NCBI GenBank assembly: GCA_021205385.1 | Contig: JAJPXQ010000048.1 | Coordinates: 1 to 61,447 of the forward strand | DNA length: 61,447 nt | Direction: 5' to 3' | DNA from: Lachnospiraceae bacterium | GTDB taxonomy: Bacteria > Bacillota > Clostridia > Lachnospirales > Lachnospiraceae | Shown here: positions 8,407 to 15,859 of the stretch, piece by piece | Layout of the letters: each line of letters opens with the position of its first letter | Numbering within the stretch: position 1 is the stretch's first letter | Program-made: the position numbers and the translations under genes | The notes under the pieces: model-generated | What the model saw: only the letters and a program-made list of their open reading frames with translations | What the model was told of the DNA's origin: nothing | The model's database searches: none

Positions 8407-9675
8407 ATGAAGAAGAGAGTATTGAGTGTAATACTCGCGGCAACCATGGTAATGGGCCTGCTGGCTGGCTGCAGCAGCGTAGAGGAAGCAGAGAGCTCCG
8501 CGGCTGAGGAAACCACAGAGACCACAGAGTCCAGCAGCGACACCAGCTCTGACAGTTCCAGCAGCAGCGGTGAGTACAGCTACGTGATCGGACATTACGG
8601 CGGAATCACCGGTACGACCGCTACGGTTGGTACGGCGGGTTACAACGGCATCCAGCTGGCGATCCAGTACTGGAATGACAACGGCGGCGTTCTTGGCGGA
8701 CAGATCGGCTTTGAGTTCTACGATGACGGCGGTACGACCGAGGGTGCTGTGAAGGCAGTTACGTACCTGCTTGAAGAGAAGAACGTGGATGGCCTGATTT
8801 CTTCTCAGCTGTCCGGTAATATTCAGGCGACCGGCGATCAGGTGGAAGCGGCTCAGGTTCCGGAAGTCGGTACCGGCATGAACCCGGCATGGCTGGAGCA
8901 GGGCTGGACCTATCTGTTCCGTTCTGTTCCGAACAACGCGGGCGGCGCACAGCCTCTGGTTGATGCGATGCTGACGGTTGGTGTTACGGATCTCGGCGCG
9001 ATGATCTATCAGGATGACGGAAATACTTCCGCATGGGCATATGTGACCGAAGTTCTGGAGAACACCCCGGAGATCACGCTGGTGGCTGAGGAGCAGGCCA
9101 TGGTCGGCGAGTCTGACTGGACCGGAACGCTCACCTCTATCCTTAACAAGAATCCGAACGGCGTCCTGATCTTCGCACAGGGCGAGCAGGCCAGCCTGAT
9201 GATCAAGCAGCTCAGAGAGCTCGGCTACGAGGGATACATCTTTGGACCGGAGACTTTCTCCCTTCCGGATATCCGCAACGTGGCGGGCGACGGCGCAAAC
9301 GGCATCATCTTCTTTGCACCGCACTGCATCCCGGATTCTGCTGATGAGGCGAACAGCGAAGCCGAGCAGGAGTTCCTGGAGCTCTATGAGGCGGCATACG
9401 GCGAGCTGCCGGCATCTGACGTTGCCTACCGTGCATGGGATGCGACGAACATCCTGCTGACCGCTGTCGAGCAGGCCGGCACGGCTGACGGTCCGACGGT
9501 CCGTGACACGATCGCGAATCTGAAGATTGATATCCTGGCCGGAAGCGCAGACTTCTCCGCTTACGACAACGGCGAGTGCCTGAGCGGACAGCAGATCTAT
9601 ATCACTCATGAAGGAAAGAACATCCTGTTCAGCACGTTCTGCGAGGAGAATGATCCGTCTCTCTACATGCAGTAA
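8407..9675 (+). CDS. ABC transporter substrate-binding lipoprotein (LivK/branched-chain amino acid type)
   Basis: A 422-residue extracellular lipoprotein: signal peptide with lipobox LLAGC (Cys ~22), a Ser/Thr/Glu linker to about residue 57, then a type 1 binding fold of the Leu/Ile/Val family with the typical GIQLAIQYWNDNGGVLGG stretch near residue 79. Genes for two permeases and two ATPases of the same family follow. This family also takes aromatic acids, urea, amides and other small organics, so amino acids should not be assumed. The strong site AAGGAGGA precedes the start. A hairpin terminator separates it from the permeases. Confidence 0.92.
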   Translation: MKKRVLSVILAATMVMGLLAGCSSVEEAESSAAEETTETTESSSDTSSDSSSSSGEYSYVIGHYGGITGTTATVGTAGYNGIQLAIQYWNDNGGVLGGQIGFEFYDDGGTTEGAVKAVTYLLEEKNVDGLISSQLSGNIQATGDQVEAAQVPEVGTGMNPAWLEQGWTYLFRSVPNNAGGAQPLVDAMLTVGVTDLGAMIYQDDGNTSAWAYVTEVLENTPEITLVAEEQAMVGESDWTGTLTSILNKNPNGVLIFAQGEQASLMIKQLRELGYEGYIFGPETFSLPDIRNVAGDGANGIIFFAPHCIPDSADEANSEAEQEFLELYEAAYGELPASDVAYRAWDATNILLTAVEQAGTADGPTVRDTIANLKIDILAGSADFSAYDNGECLSGQQIYITHEGKNILFSTFCEENDPSLYMQ

Positions 9676-9711
9676 TGAATCACTCAGAAATATCATAAGA
9701 CAGGAAGACGA

Positions 9712-9744
9712 GGGCCGTAAGGCGATCCTTACGGCCCGCCTTCT
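9712..9744 (+). terminator. Terminator-like hairpin after the binding-protein gene
   Basis: GGGCCGTAAGG (9712-9722) pairs perfectly with CCTTACGGCCC (9727-9737), followed by a T-rich but interrupted tail. As in the first operon, it probably reduces read-through so the binding protein exceeds the membrane components. Confidence 0.72.
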
Positions 9745-9781
9745 TTTCGTAAAATGAGTAGGAAAGTGAGAAGGTGAATAT

Positions 9782-10660
9782 ATGTCAACATTTATATCTC
9801 TCCTGATCGGAGGGTTGGTACTGGGGTGTACATACGGCATGCTTTCACTGGGCCTCAGCCTGATCTATCAGGCTTCCGGCTTCATGAACTTCACGCAGGC
9901 GAACCTGCTGATGTTCGGTGCATTCGTGTGTTACCAGTTTTTCGGAGTTTGGGGTTTACCTTTCGTGATCTCCCTGATTCTGTCTGTGGCGATCATGTTC
10001 GGAGTCGGATGCCTGATCGAGCGCCTGGTCATCCGCCGTCTGGTGGAGAAACACGCGAAGAACGTCTACGTGGTGCTGTCTACGATCGCTATTTCCATTA
10101 TTATTGAGAATCTGGCGATGCTGATCTGGAACTCCCGCCAGCATTATTTTCCGTCTATCTTCTCCGGCAGCAGCTCGGTGAAGATCGGAGGTGTCAGTGT
10201 GGGAAAAGAGAGCCTGCTCTGCATCGTGGTCGCGCTGGTCGCGATGGTGGCGCTCCATTTCTTCCTGAACAGGACGAAATTCGGTACTGCCATGCGCGCG
10301 GCTGCCATGAACAAGACCGCTGCCAGCTGCATGGGTATCAACGTGAACCGGACCATCAGTATGACTTATGGTATCGCGGCGGCTCTGGCCTGCCTGGGCG
10401 GCATCCTGATCGCGCCGAAGATGACGGCTTACTATCAGGTGGGTAACCAGATCTCGATGAAGAGCTTTGCGGGCGCGGTTATCGGCGGATACGGCAATAT
10501 CTATGGTGCCATCGTCGGTGCGCTGTTCGTCGGACTGCTGGAGACCTTTGTTGGTGCCTATATCTCTTCCGCGTACAAGGAGCTGATCGTGTACGGCGTC
10601 ATGATCGTGTTCATGATCTTCAAGCCGTCCGGCCTGTTCAACGCGAAGGTCTATGAGTAG
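9782..10660 (+). CDS. Branched-chain amino acid-type ABC permease (LivH-like)
   Basis: A 292-residue polytopic permease with about 8 hydrophobic segments. The N-terminal LGCTYGMLSLGLSLIYQASG and the loop SFAGAVIGGYGNIYGA are typical of LivH. A GAAGGTG ribosome site precedes the ATG. It pairs with the LivM-like permease that begins 11 bp downstream. Confidence 0.92.
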   Translation: MSTFISLLIGGLVLGCTYGMLSLGLSLIYQASGFMNFTQANLLMFGAFVCYQFFGVWGLPFVISLILSVAIMFGVGCLIERLVIRRLVEKHAKNVYVVLSTIAISIIIENLAMLIWNSRQHYFPSIFSGSSSVKIGGVSVGKESLLCIVVALVAMVALHFFLNRTKFGTAMRAAAMNKTAASCMGINVNRTISMTYGIAAALACLGGILIAPKMTAYYQVGNQISMKSFAGAVIGGYGNIYGAIVGALFVGLLETFVGAYISSAYKELIVYGVMIVFMIFKPSGLFNAKVYE

Positions 10661-10671
10661 GAGGTGACAGG

Positions 10672-11715
10672 ATGAAAGAACAAGGATTTTTCCAGAGCAA
10701 AAAGGGAAAGACCGTCATAGCGGTTGTGGCGATTGCTCTCGCTATCATCATTCCTCTTATGATGGACAACAATATTATCTTTACACAGAATAAGTACTTC
10801 TATGTGCTGCTCTGCCTGATCGGAATTTATACGATCGTGACCAGCGGACTGGATATTCTGTTCGGCTATACTGGCCAGATTTCCTTCGGACATGCGGGAT
10901 TCTTCTGTATCGGCGCCTACGGTTCCGTGCTTCTGTCCCATACACAGTGGGGACTTGGCAAGGCGACCGGCTATGTGCTGACGCCGATCCTGAGTATTTT
11001 CCTTGCAGCCTGCATCGCGGCTGCCGTCGGCGCGCTGCTGGCGATACCGGCCTCCAAGCTGGTGTTCCATTTCCTGTCGATGCTGACGATCGCCTTTAAC
11101 CAGATCGTCTACCTGATTGCGAACAACTTCTCCTGGCTGACCAACGGAAGTATCGGTATCACGAGTGTACCGGCGGTCACGCTTTTTGGAATTTCGTTTG
11201 CAACCACCACGAGCAAGCTGAAGTATTACTATCTGGTACTGTTCTTTGTGGTAGTGTTCCTGCTTGTGAAGACGCACATTGTCAATTCCCGTGTGGGACG
11301 CGGCCTGATCGCGATCCGTGAGAATCCGACAGCGGCGAACGGCTGCGGCGTCAACGTTGCGAAATACAAGATCATGTCCTTCGCGATCTCGGCATTCTAT
11401 GTGGGATTTGCGGGCGGCCTGTATGTGCATATGATCGGATTTATCAGCCCGGATACTTTCGTGCAGAACACATCGGTTATCTTCATCACGATGCTGCTAT
11501 TCGGCGGAAGCGGAAACCTGGTTGGCCCGATCCTCGGTGCTGCGGTTATCACGATCATTCAGGAAGGTCTGCAGTTCCTTGCCGACTATCGTATGCTGAT
11601 CTACGGCATCGTGCTGCTCCTCATCATCCTGTTCCAGCCGCAGGGTATCGCCGGCCTTGGAAACACGATCTCGGGTGCGGTTTCAAAGAGAAAGAGAGGT
11701 GCGGCAAATGGGTGA
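10672..11715 (+). CDS. Branched-chain amino acid-type ABC permease (LivM-like)
   Basis: A 347-residue polytopic permease. Conserved LivM stretches are visible: GLDILFGYTGQISFGHAGFF near residue 60, RVGRGLIAIRENPTAANGCG and LFGGSGNLVGPILGAA. The ribosome site AGGAGGTG overlaps the preceding stop codon, and the 3' end overlaps the LivG-like gene by 8 bp, indicating tight translational coupling. Confidence 0.92.
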   Translation: MKEQGFFQSKKGKTVIAVVAIALAIIIPLMMDNNIIFTQNKYFYVLLCLIGIYTIVTSGLDILFGYTGQISFGHAGFFCIGAYGSVLLSHTQWGLGKATGYVLTPILSIFLAACIAAAVGALLAIPASKLVFHFLSMLTIAFNQIVYLIANNFSWLTNGSIGITSVPAVTLFGISFATTTSKLKYYYLVLFFVVVFLLVKTHIVNSRVGRGLIAIRENPTAANGCGVNVAKYKIMSFAISAFYVGFAGGLYVHMIGFISPDTFVQNTSVIFITMLLFGGSGNLVGPILGAAVITIIQEGLQFLADYRMLIYGIVLLLIILFQPQGIAGLGNTISGAVSKRKRGAANG

Positions 11716-12475
11716 AAAGCTTCTTGAAGTAAAAGACCTGACCATCAATTTCTCCGGTCTGAAAGCCGTGGATACCCTGAATTTCTCGATTGACAAAGGC
11801 GAGATCTTCGGTCTGATCGGCCCGAACGGCGCGGGAAAGACCACAACCTTCAATATGATCAGCGGCGCGCTCAAGCCCACCTCCGGTGAGGTCTGGCTGA
11901 ACGGACAGCGGATCGACGGCAATTACATGTACCAGACGAATAAGCTGGGTATTGCCCGTACTTATCAGAACATCAACCTGTTCCGCAGCATGACGGTGCT
12001 GGAGAATCTGCTCGTGGGGCAGCACTGCCGTCTGACCTGCGGTCTGGCTCCTGCGATTCTGCGGACGCCGAGAGAGCGGAAAGAGGAAGCTGCAGCGGTG
12101 GAGAAGGCGAAGGAAACGCTGGAATTCTGCGGGCTCAATGAGAAAATGGATGTCTACTCGAATTCCCTGTCCTACGGCGAACAGCGGATCCTGGAGATCG
12201 CACGTGCGCTGGTCAGCGATCCGTATTTGATCATTCTGGATGAGCCGGCCGCCGGTATGAACCCGACGGAGAAGAACTCGCTGGCAGATCTGGTGCAGAG
12301 AATCCGTGCGAAGGGAGTTACCGTGCTTCTGGTGGAGCATGATATGAAATTCGTCATGGGGATCACGGACCGTATCTGTGTGCTGAACTATGGAAAACGG
12401 ATCGCACTGGGAACGCCTGCGGAAGTGCAGGCGAACCCCGAGGTGATTGAGGCATATCTTGGAGGAGGTGATTGA
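11708..12475 (+). CDS. Branched-chain amino acid-type ABC ATPase (LivG-like)
   Basis: A 255-residue ATPase: Walker A GPNGAGKTT (residues ~38-46), Q-loop TYQNINLF, signature LSYGEQR, Walker B LIILDEPAAGMNP and H-loop VEHDMK. The frame is open 17 codons further upstream inside the permease gene, but ATG 11708 has AGAGAGGTG at good distance and matches family length. It works with the LivF-like ATPase encoded next. Confidence 0.93.
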   Translation: MGEKLLEVKDLTINFSGLKAVDTLNFSIDKGEIFGLIGPNGAGKTTTFNMISGALKPTSGEVWLNGQRIDGNYMYQTNKLGIARTYQNINLFRSMTVLENLLVGQHCRLTCGLAPAILRTPRERKEEAAAVEKAKETLEFCGLNEKMDVYSNSLSYGEQRILEIARALVSDPYLIILDEPAAGMNPTEKNSLADLVQRIRAKGVTVLLVEHDMKFVMGITDRICVLNYGKRIALGTPAEVQANPEVIEAYLGGGD

Positions 12476-12477
12476 TC

Positions 12478-13200
12478 GTGGCAGAGGCTATTCTGAGCAT
12501 TAAGGATCTGGATTTTCATTATGGAGAGATTCATGCGCTGGATAAGGTTTCCCTGGATGTATATAAGGGAGAGATCGTGACGATCATCGGCAGCAACGGC
12601 GCCGGCAAGACGACTCTTCTGCGCACCATCTCCGGACTTCTCGGAAAGAATACGGGAGGAACGATCACCTTCAACGGACAGAAGATTGATACGATGGCGC
12701 CGCACAAAATCGCGGGTCTCAGACTTAACCAGGTGCTTGAGGGACGTCTCGTTTTTCCGCTCCTGACCGTGAGAGAGAATCTGATGATGGGCGCGTATCT
12801 GACGAAGGACAAGAAAGTGATTCAGGATCGTCTTGATTACTGCTTCGAGCTGTTCCCGAGACTTCTGGAGAGAGAACAGCAGAATGCGGGAACGCTTTCC
12901 GGTGGCGAGCAGCAGATGGTTGCCGTGGCCCGTGCTCTGATGAGCGGCCCGGAGCTGCTCATGATGGATGAGCCGTCCATGGGACTGGCGCCGCTGGTCA
13001 TAAAAGATATTTTCGCGACGATCGGCAAGATCAACAAAGACGGCGTTACCATTCTTCTCGTGGAACAGAACGCGAAGGCCGCGTTGCAGATTGCAAACCG
13101 GGCGTATGTCCTGGAGATCGGAAAGATCGTAAAAGAGGGACCGGCCAGCGAGCTGGCAAACGACGACAGTATCCGCAAGACCTATCTGGGTATCAGCTGA
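12478..13200 (+). CDS. Branched-chain amino acid-type ABC ATPase (LivF-like)
   Basis: A 240-residue ATPase: Walker A GSNGAGKTT, signature LSGGEQQ, Walker B LLMMDEPSMGLAP and H-loop VEQNAK, the LivF pattern. A TTG at 12472 is too close to the ribosome site GGAGGAGGTG (12461-12470); GTG 12478 lies 7 bp after it and is preferred. It completes the second importer and is followed by a terminator. Confidence 0.92.
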   Translation: MAEAILSIKDLDFHYGEIHALDKVSLDVYKGEIVTIIGSNGAGKTTLLRTISGLLGKNTGGTITFNGQKIDTMAPHKIAGLRLNQVLEGRLVFPLLTVRENLMMGAYLTKDKKVIQDRLDYCFELFPRLLEREQQNAGTLSGGEQQMVAVARALMSGPELLMMDEPSMGLAPLVIKDIFATIGKINKDGVTILLVEQNAKAALQIANRAYVLEIGKIVKEGPASELANDDSIRKTYLGIS

Positions 13201-13213
13201 GAAACTGTATGGG

Positions 13214-13246
13214 GCCCGCGGAAATATCAGTTTTTCGCGGGCTTTT
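13214..13246 (+). terminator. Intrinsic terminator after the second importer
   Basis: GCCCGCG (13214-13220) pairs with CGCGGGC (13236-13242), then TTTT. The isomerase ribosome site begins 15 bp later, so read-through into that gene is likely. Confidence 0.75.
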
Positions 13247-13278
13247 AAAAAAAGGAAGTATGGAGGGCGTTGGGTAAA

Positions 13279-14133
13279 ATGGGAATATTTCAATATGGCG
13301 TTACATGCTCCCTCAATGAGGTATCCGAGGCCGCGGCGATCACGCTGAGAGGCTCAATTGAGCAGGTCTGCGACGATGCGAAGAAGATCGGGTATGACGG
13401 GCTTGAGATCCAGTTGGCGAATCCGCTGCAGTACGACTGGGAGCATATCAAAAAAGTGACGGAGGATCATGGACTTAAGGTCGCGGCTTTTGCTACCGGA
13501 CGTGAGATGGGAGAGAATGGTCTCTGCCTGATCAGCGATGACGCTGCAGTACGCCGCGCGACGATCGATCGCATCAAGGAGCATATTGACTGCGCCAGTA
13601 TCGTGGGTGCGAAGGTGATCGTCGGTTCTCTGCGTGCGAAGCTTCTCGGGCGGCCGGATTCGGCGAAGTATGAGAAGTATCACAGGGACGCCATTCTGGA
13701 GCTGGCGGACTATGCCAAAACGAAAAATACAGAGATTGTCGTTGAGAATATCCTGAGCTACATCAGTGATTATCTGAACACGATGGCGCAGGTGACCGAC
13801 TTCGTCACGGGTCTTGAAAGAGACAATGTGAAGGTGCATCTGGACACTTACAGCATGATGATGGAGGACAACGATATCTTTGGCTCCGTAGAATACTGTG
13901 CAAAGGAACTGGATTATGTGCATTTCGCTGATACGGCGCGTTATTATCCGGGCGGCGGAAATGTAGACTTCAAGTCCTTTATGAAGGCTCTGATGAAGGC
14001 GGAGTATCATGGCTGGATTGTGATCGAGTGCGTGCCGCTTCCGACGGCATGGGACTGCGCGAAAAACAGTTATGAATATATGAAAGCGATGGAGACAGCG
14101 GCAAGGATTGAGCTGGCTTCAAAAAGGTTCTGA
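13279..14133 (+). CDS. TIM-barrel sugar-phosphate isomerase/epimerase, second family member
   Basis: A 284-residue xylose-isomerase-like TIM barrel. Candidate metal-site stretches are EIVVENILS (Glu), KVHLDTYSM (Asp), YVHFADTARY (His) and WIVIECVPLP (Glu). It is clearly diverged from the homologue at 4463, so the two probably act on different intermediates or as epimerase and isomerase. TTG 13270 is 2 bp from GGAGGG and is rejected; ATG 13279 fits better. No separate promoter is evident, so it is likely expressed by read-through from the transporter genes. Confidence 0.86.
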   Translation: MGIFQYGVTCSLNEVSEAAAITLRGSIEQVCDDAKKIGYDGLEIQLANPLQYDWEHIKKVTEDHGLKVAAFATGREMGENGLCLISDDAAVRRATIDRIKEHIDCASIVGAKVIVGSLRAKLLGRPDSAKYEKYHRDAILELADYAKTKNTEIVVENILSYISDYLNTMAQVTDFVTGLERDNVKVHLDTYSMMMEDNDIFGSVEYCAKELDYVHFADTARYYPGGGNVDFKSFMKALMKAEYHGWIVIECVPLPTAWDCAKNSYEYMKAMETAARIELASKRF

Positions 14134-14150
14134 TTTTATGCGGTAAATGC

Positions 14151-14179
14151 TTGACGTTGCCGCAAAGTTGTATTACAAT
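14151..14179 (+). promoter_or_regulatory. Promoter and operator copy 4 of the second transaldolase gene
   Basis: TTGACG - 17 bp - TACAAT (14151-14156, 14174-14179). The operator TTGTATTACAA (14168-14178), a perfect palindrome around one central base, overlaps the -10 box itself. Of the four copies this is the most symmetrical, and its placement should give direct exclusion of RNA polymerase. Confidence 0.85.
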
Positions 14180-14206
14180 ATTACATATTTTATAAGGAGG
14201 CTCATT

Positions 14207-15235
14207 ATGGCTGAGAACAAATTTTTAAGATGGATGACACAGAACACGCAGTCCGTGTACTGGCATGACAGCGCGGTGATCTCCGAACTGGATGAGGCGA
14301 TCTCGAACGGCGCGCGCGGCGTGACGACGAACCCCTTCCTCGTGAATTCCACGCTGAGAAGCACACCAGAGTTCTGGGCGGACACGGTTGCGGCGGTTGA
14401 CAAGTCCCTGACCGGCGATGCGAAGGTAGAGGCGCTGATTCATGGCGTGACCGGCTACATTGCCGATAAGCTCGCTCCGTTCCAGGCGGAGGGCTTTGGA
14501 AAGGGTTACTGCTGCGCACAGACGAGCCCGGCACGTCCCGGCCAGGCGGAATACATGATCGAGCAGGCGAAGAAGTACGCGTCCTGGGCTCCGAACATCG
14601 TGATCAAGATGCCCGCGACGAAGGCAGGCCTGAAGGCTTATGAGGAGTGCGCAGCGCTCGGCTTGAACGTGGCGGCGACGGTCAGCTTCACGGTACCACA
14701 GGTCCTGGCGTTTGGTGAGGCGTTCCAGAAGGGCGCTGAGAGAGCGAAGGCAAACGGAATCAAGCCGGGTCTTGGTATCGCGGTTCTGATGGTAGGCCGT
14801 ACCGATGATTATCTCAGAGACGTTATGCAGGATACCGATGCGGACTGCGGCGAAGAGGATGTCATCTGGGCAGGTCTTGCATGCATCAAGCGTGCTTATG
14901 AGATTTTCCAGGAGAGAGGCTATGAGTGTGTGCTGATGCCGGCGGGCTGCCGTGGCGGACATCATATCACCGAGCTTGCCGGCGCGAAGATGATTATGTC
15001 GATCGCACCGAAGATCTCGAAGCTGCTGCTTGACGTGAAAGAGGATGAGTTCGAGGAGAAAATCCAGAATCCGGTAGATCCGGCGAAGATCCGCAGACTG
15101 CAGTCCATGCCGGAGTTTGTGAAGGCCTACGAGCCGAACGGCCTGTCAGTTGACGAGTTCATCGGCTACGGCGCGACGAACCGTACGCTCACGCAGTTCG
15201 TAGAGTGCGGCTGGAGCCCGCTCGCAGCTCTGTAA
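14207..15235 (+). CDS. Transaldolase-family protein, paralogue 2
   Basis: A 342-residue transaldolase-like barrel: GVTTNPFLVN near residue 39, the candidate Schiff-base lysine in NIVIKMPATKAG, then ATVSFTVPQVLAFGEAF and VLMVGRTDDYLRD. It is a clear paralogue of the protein at 7289, aligning from end to end. The upstream frame is open to 14147, but ATG 14207 follows AAGGAGG. It has its own promoter with an operator on the -10 box, so it can be regulated more tightly than paralogue 1. Two paralogues may form a hetero-oligomer or act on successive intermediates; this is untested. Confidence 0.87.
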   Translation: MAENKFLRWMTQNTQSVYWHDSAVISELDEAISNGARGVTTNPFLVNSTLRSTPEFWADTVAAVDKSLTGDAKVEALIHGVTGYIADKLAPFQAEGFGKGYCCAQTSPARPGQAEYMIEQAKKYASWAPNIVIKMPATKAGLKAYEECAALGLNVAATVSFTVPQVLAFGEAFQKGAERAKANGIKPGLGIAVLMVGRTDDYLRDVMQDTDADCGEEDVIWAGLACIKRAYEIFQERGYECVLMPAGCRGGHHITELAGAKMIMSIAPKISKLLLDVKEDEFEEKIQNPVDPAKIRRLQSMPEFVKAYEPNGLSVDEFIGYGATNRTLTQFVECGWSPLAAL

Positions 15236-15260
15236 TTGTGAGAAAGCAATAAGATACATA

Positions 15261-15297
15261 AAAAAATAAGGAGGGCGCCTGGCCCTCCTTATTTTTT
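15261..15297. terminator. Bidirectional terminator between convergent genes
   Basis: A perfect 16-bp stem (15261-15276 with 15282-15297) with A-run and T-run at its base serves both the transaldolase gene and the minus-strand gene, whose stop codon lies within the stem. Confidence 0.9.
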
Positions 15298-15726
15298 ACC
15301 AAAATGTCTTTTGAAAAATCCCTTTTTCTTTTCTGGCTTCGGGATGCCTCCGCGGGCGCTCTTGACAGCTGTGATATAGATGCCGCTGACCTCGACCTTG
15401 ACTTCGCGCTTCAGGGGGAGCAGCTCATATACCGGACCGTCCGCAACGAGCGTCATGATCTTGGGTCCCACCTTCGCCTTCACGATCGGCAGCTTTGATC
15501 TGCGCAGATACCAGGGGGTCTGGTCGATCACTGCCTGAGGAAGGCCTGATTTTTTGACCGGAAGCATCTTCTTATCGATGATCAGCATACTGACGGTCTG
15601 CTTCATCGCATCGAGCTGTGCCTGGCTCTCATCCTGCTTCTTCTGCATCCTTCGTCCCAGGAAGTAGAGCACGGCCAGTACAATGGCCACTATAATCAGA
15701 ATGATTAATAACACTTTCCACACCAT
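15289..15726 (-). CDS. Small membrane-anchored protein of unknown function
   Basis: A 145-residue protein. One N-terminal membrane helix (residues ~4-22, Val/Ile/Leu-rich) is followed by a charged segment RRMQKKQDESQAQLDAMKQT likely to be coiled, then a compact domain with PWYLRRSKLPIVKAK and a very basic C-terminus. The frame extends to 15792, but that start lies inside the promoter; ATG 15726 follows AGGAGG. I do not recognise a family with a known function. The basic tail probably faces the cytoplasm. Confidence 0.72.
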   Translation of the reverse strand: MVWKVLLIILIIVAIVLAVLYFLGRRMQKKQDESQAQLDAMKQTVSMLIIDKKMLPVKKSGLPQAVIDQTPWYLRRSKLPIVKAKVGPKIMTLVADGPVYELLPLKREVKVEVSGIYITAVKSARGGIPKPEKKKGFFKRHFGKK

Positions 15727-15763
15727 AACGTCTTTTGTTCCTCCTACGACAAACTCTTGTCCC

Positions 15764-15792
15764 ATTGTAGCATTCCTGCCCTGAAAAAGCAA
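15764..15792 (-). promoter_or_regulatory. Promoter of the small membrane protein gene
   Basis: On the minus strand TTGCTT - 17 bp - TACAAT (15792-15787, 15769-15764), about 38 bp before the chosen start. Confidence 0.68.
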
Positions 15793-15803
15793 GAATGGGG
15801 GCG

Positions 15804-15832
15804 TTGTTTTTCATGTCGAAAGATGGTATACT
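15804..15832 (+). promoter_or_regulatory. Promoter of the trigger-factor-like lipoprotein gene
   Basis: TTGTTT - 17 bp - TATACT (15804-15809, 15827-15832), then a short leader with AGGAGGA before ATG 15860. Confidence 0.75.
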
Positions 15833-15859
15833 GCTTTCAGAAATCAGGAGGAGCAGATA

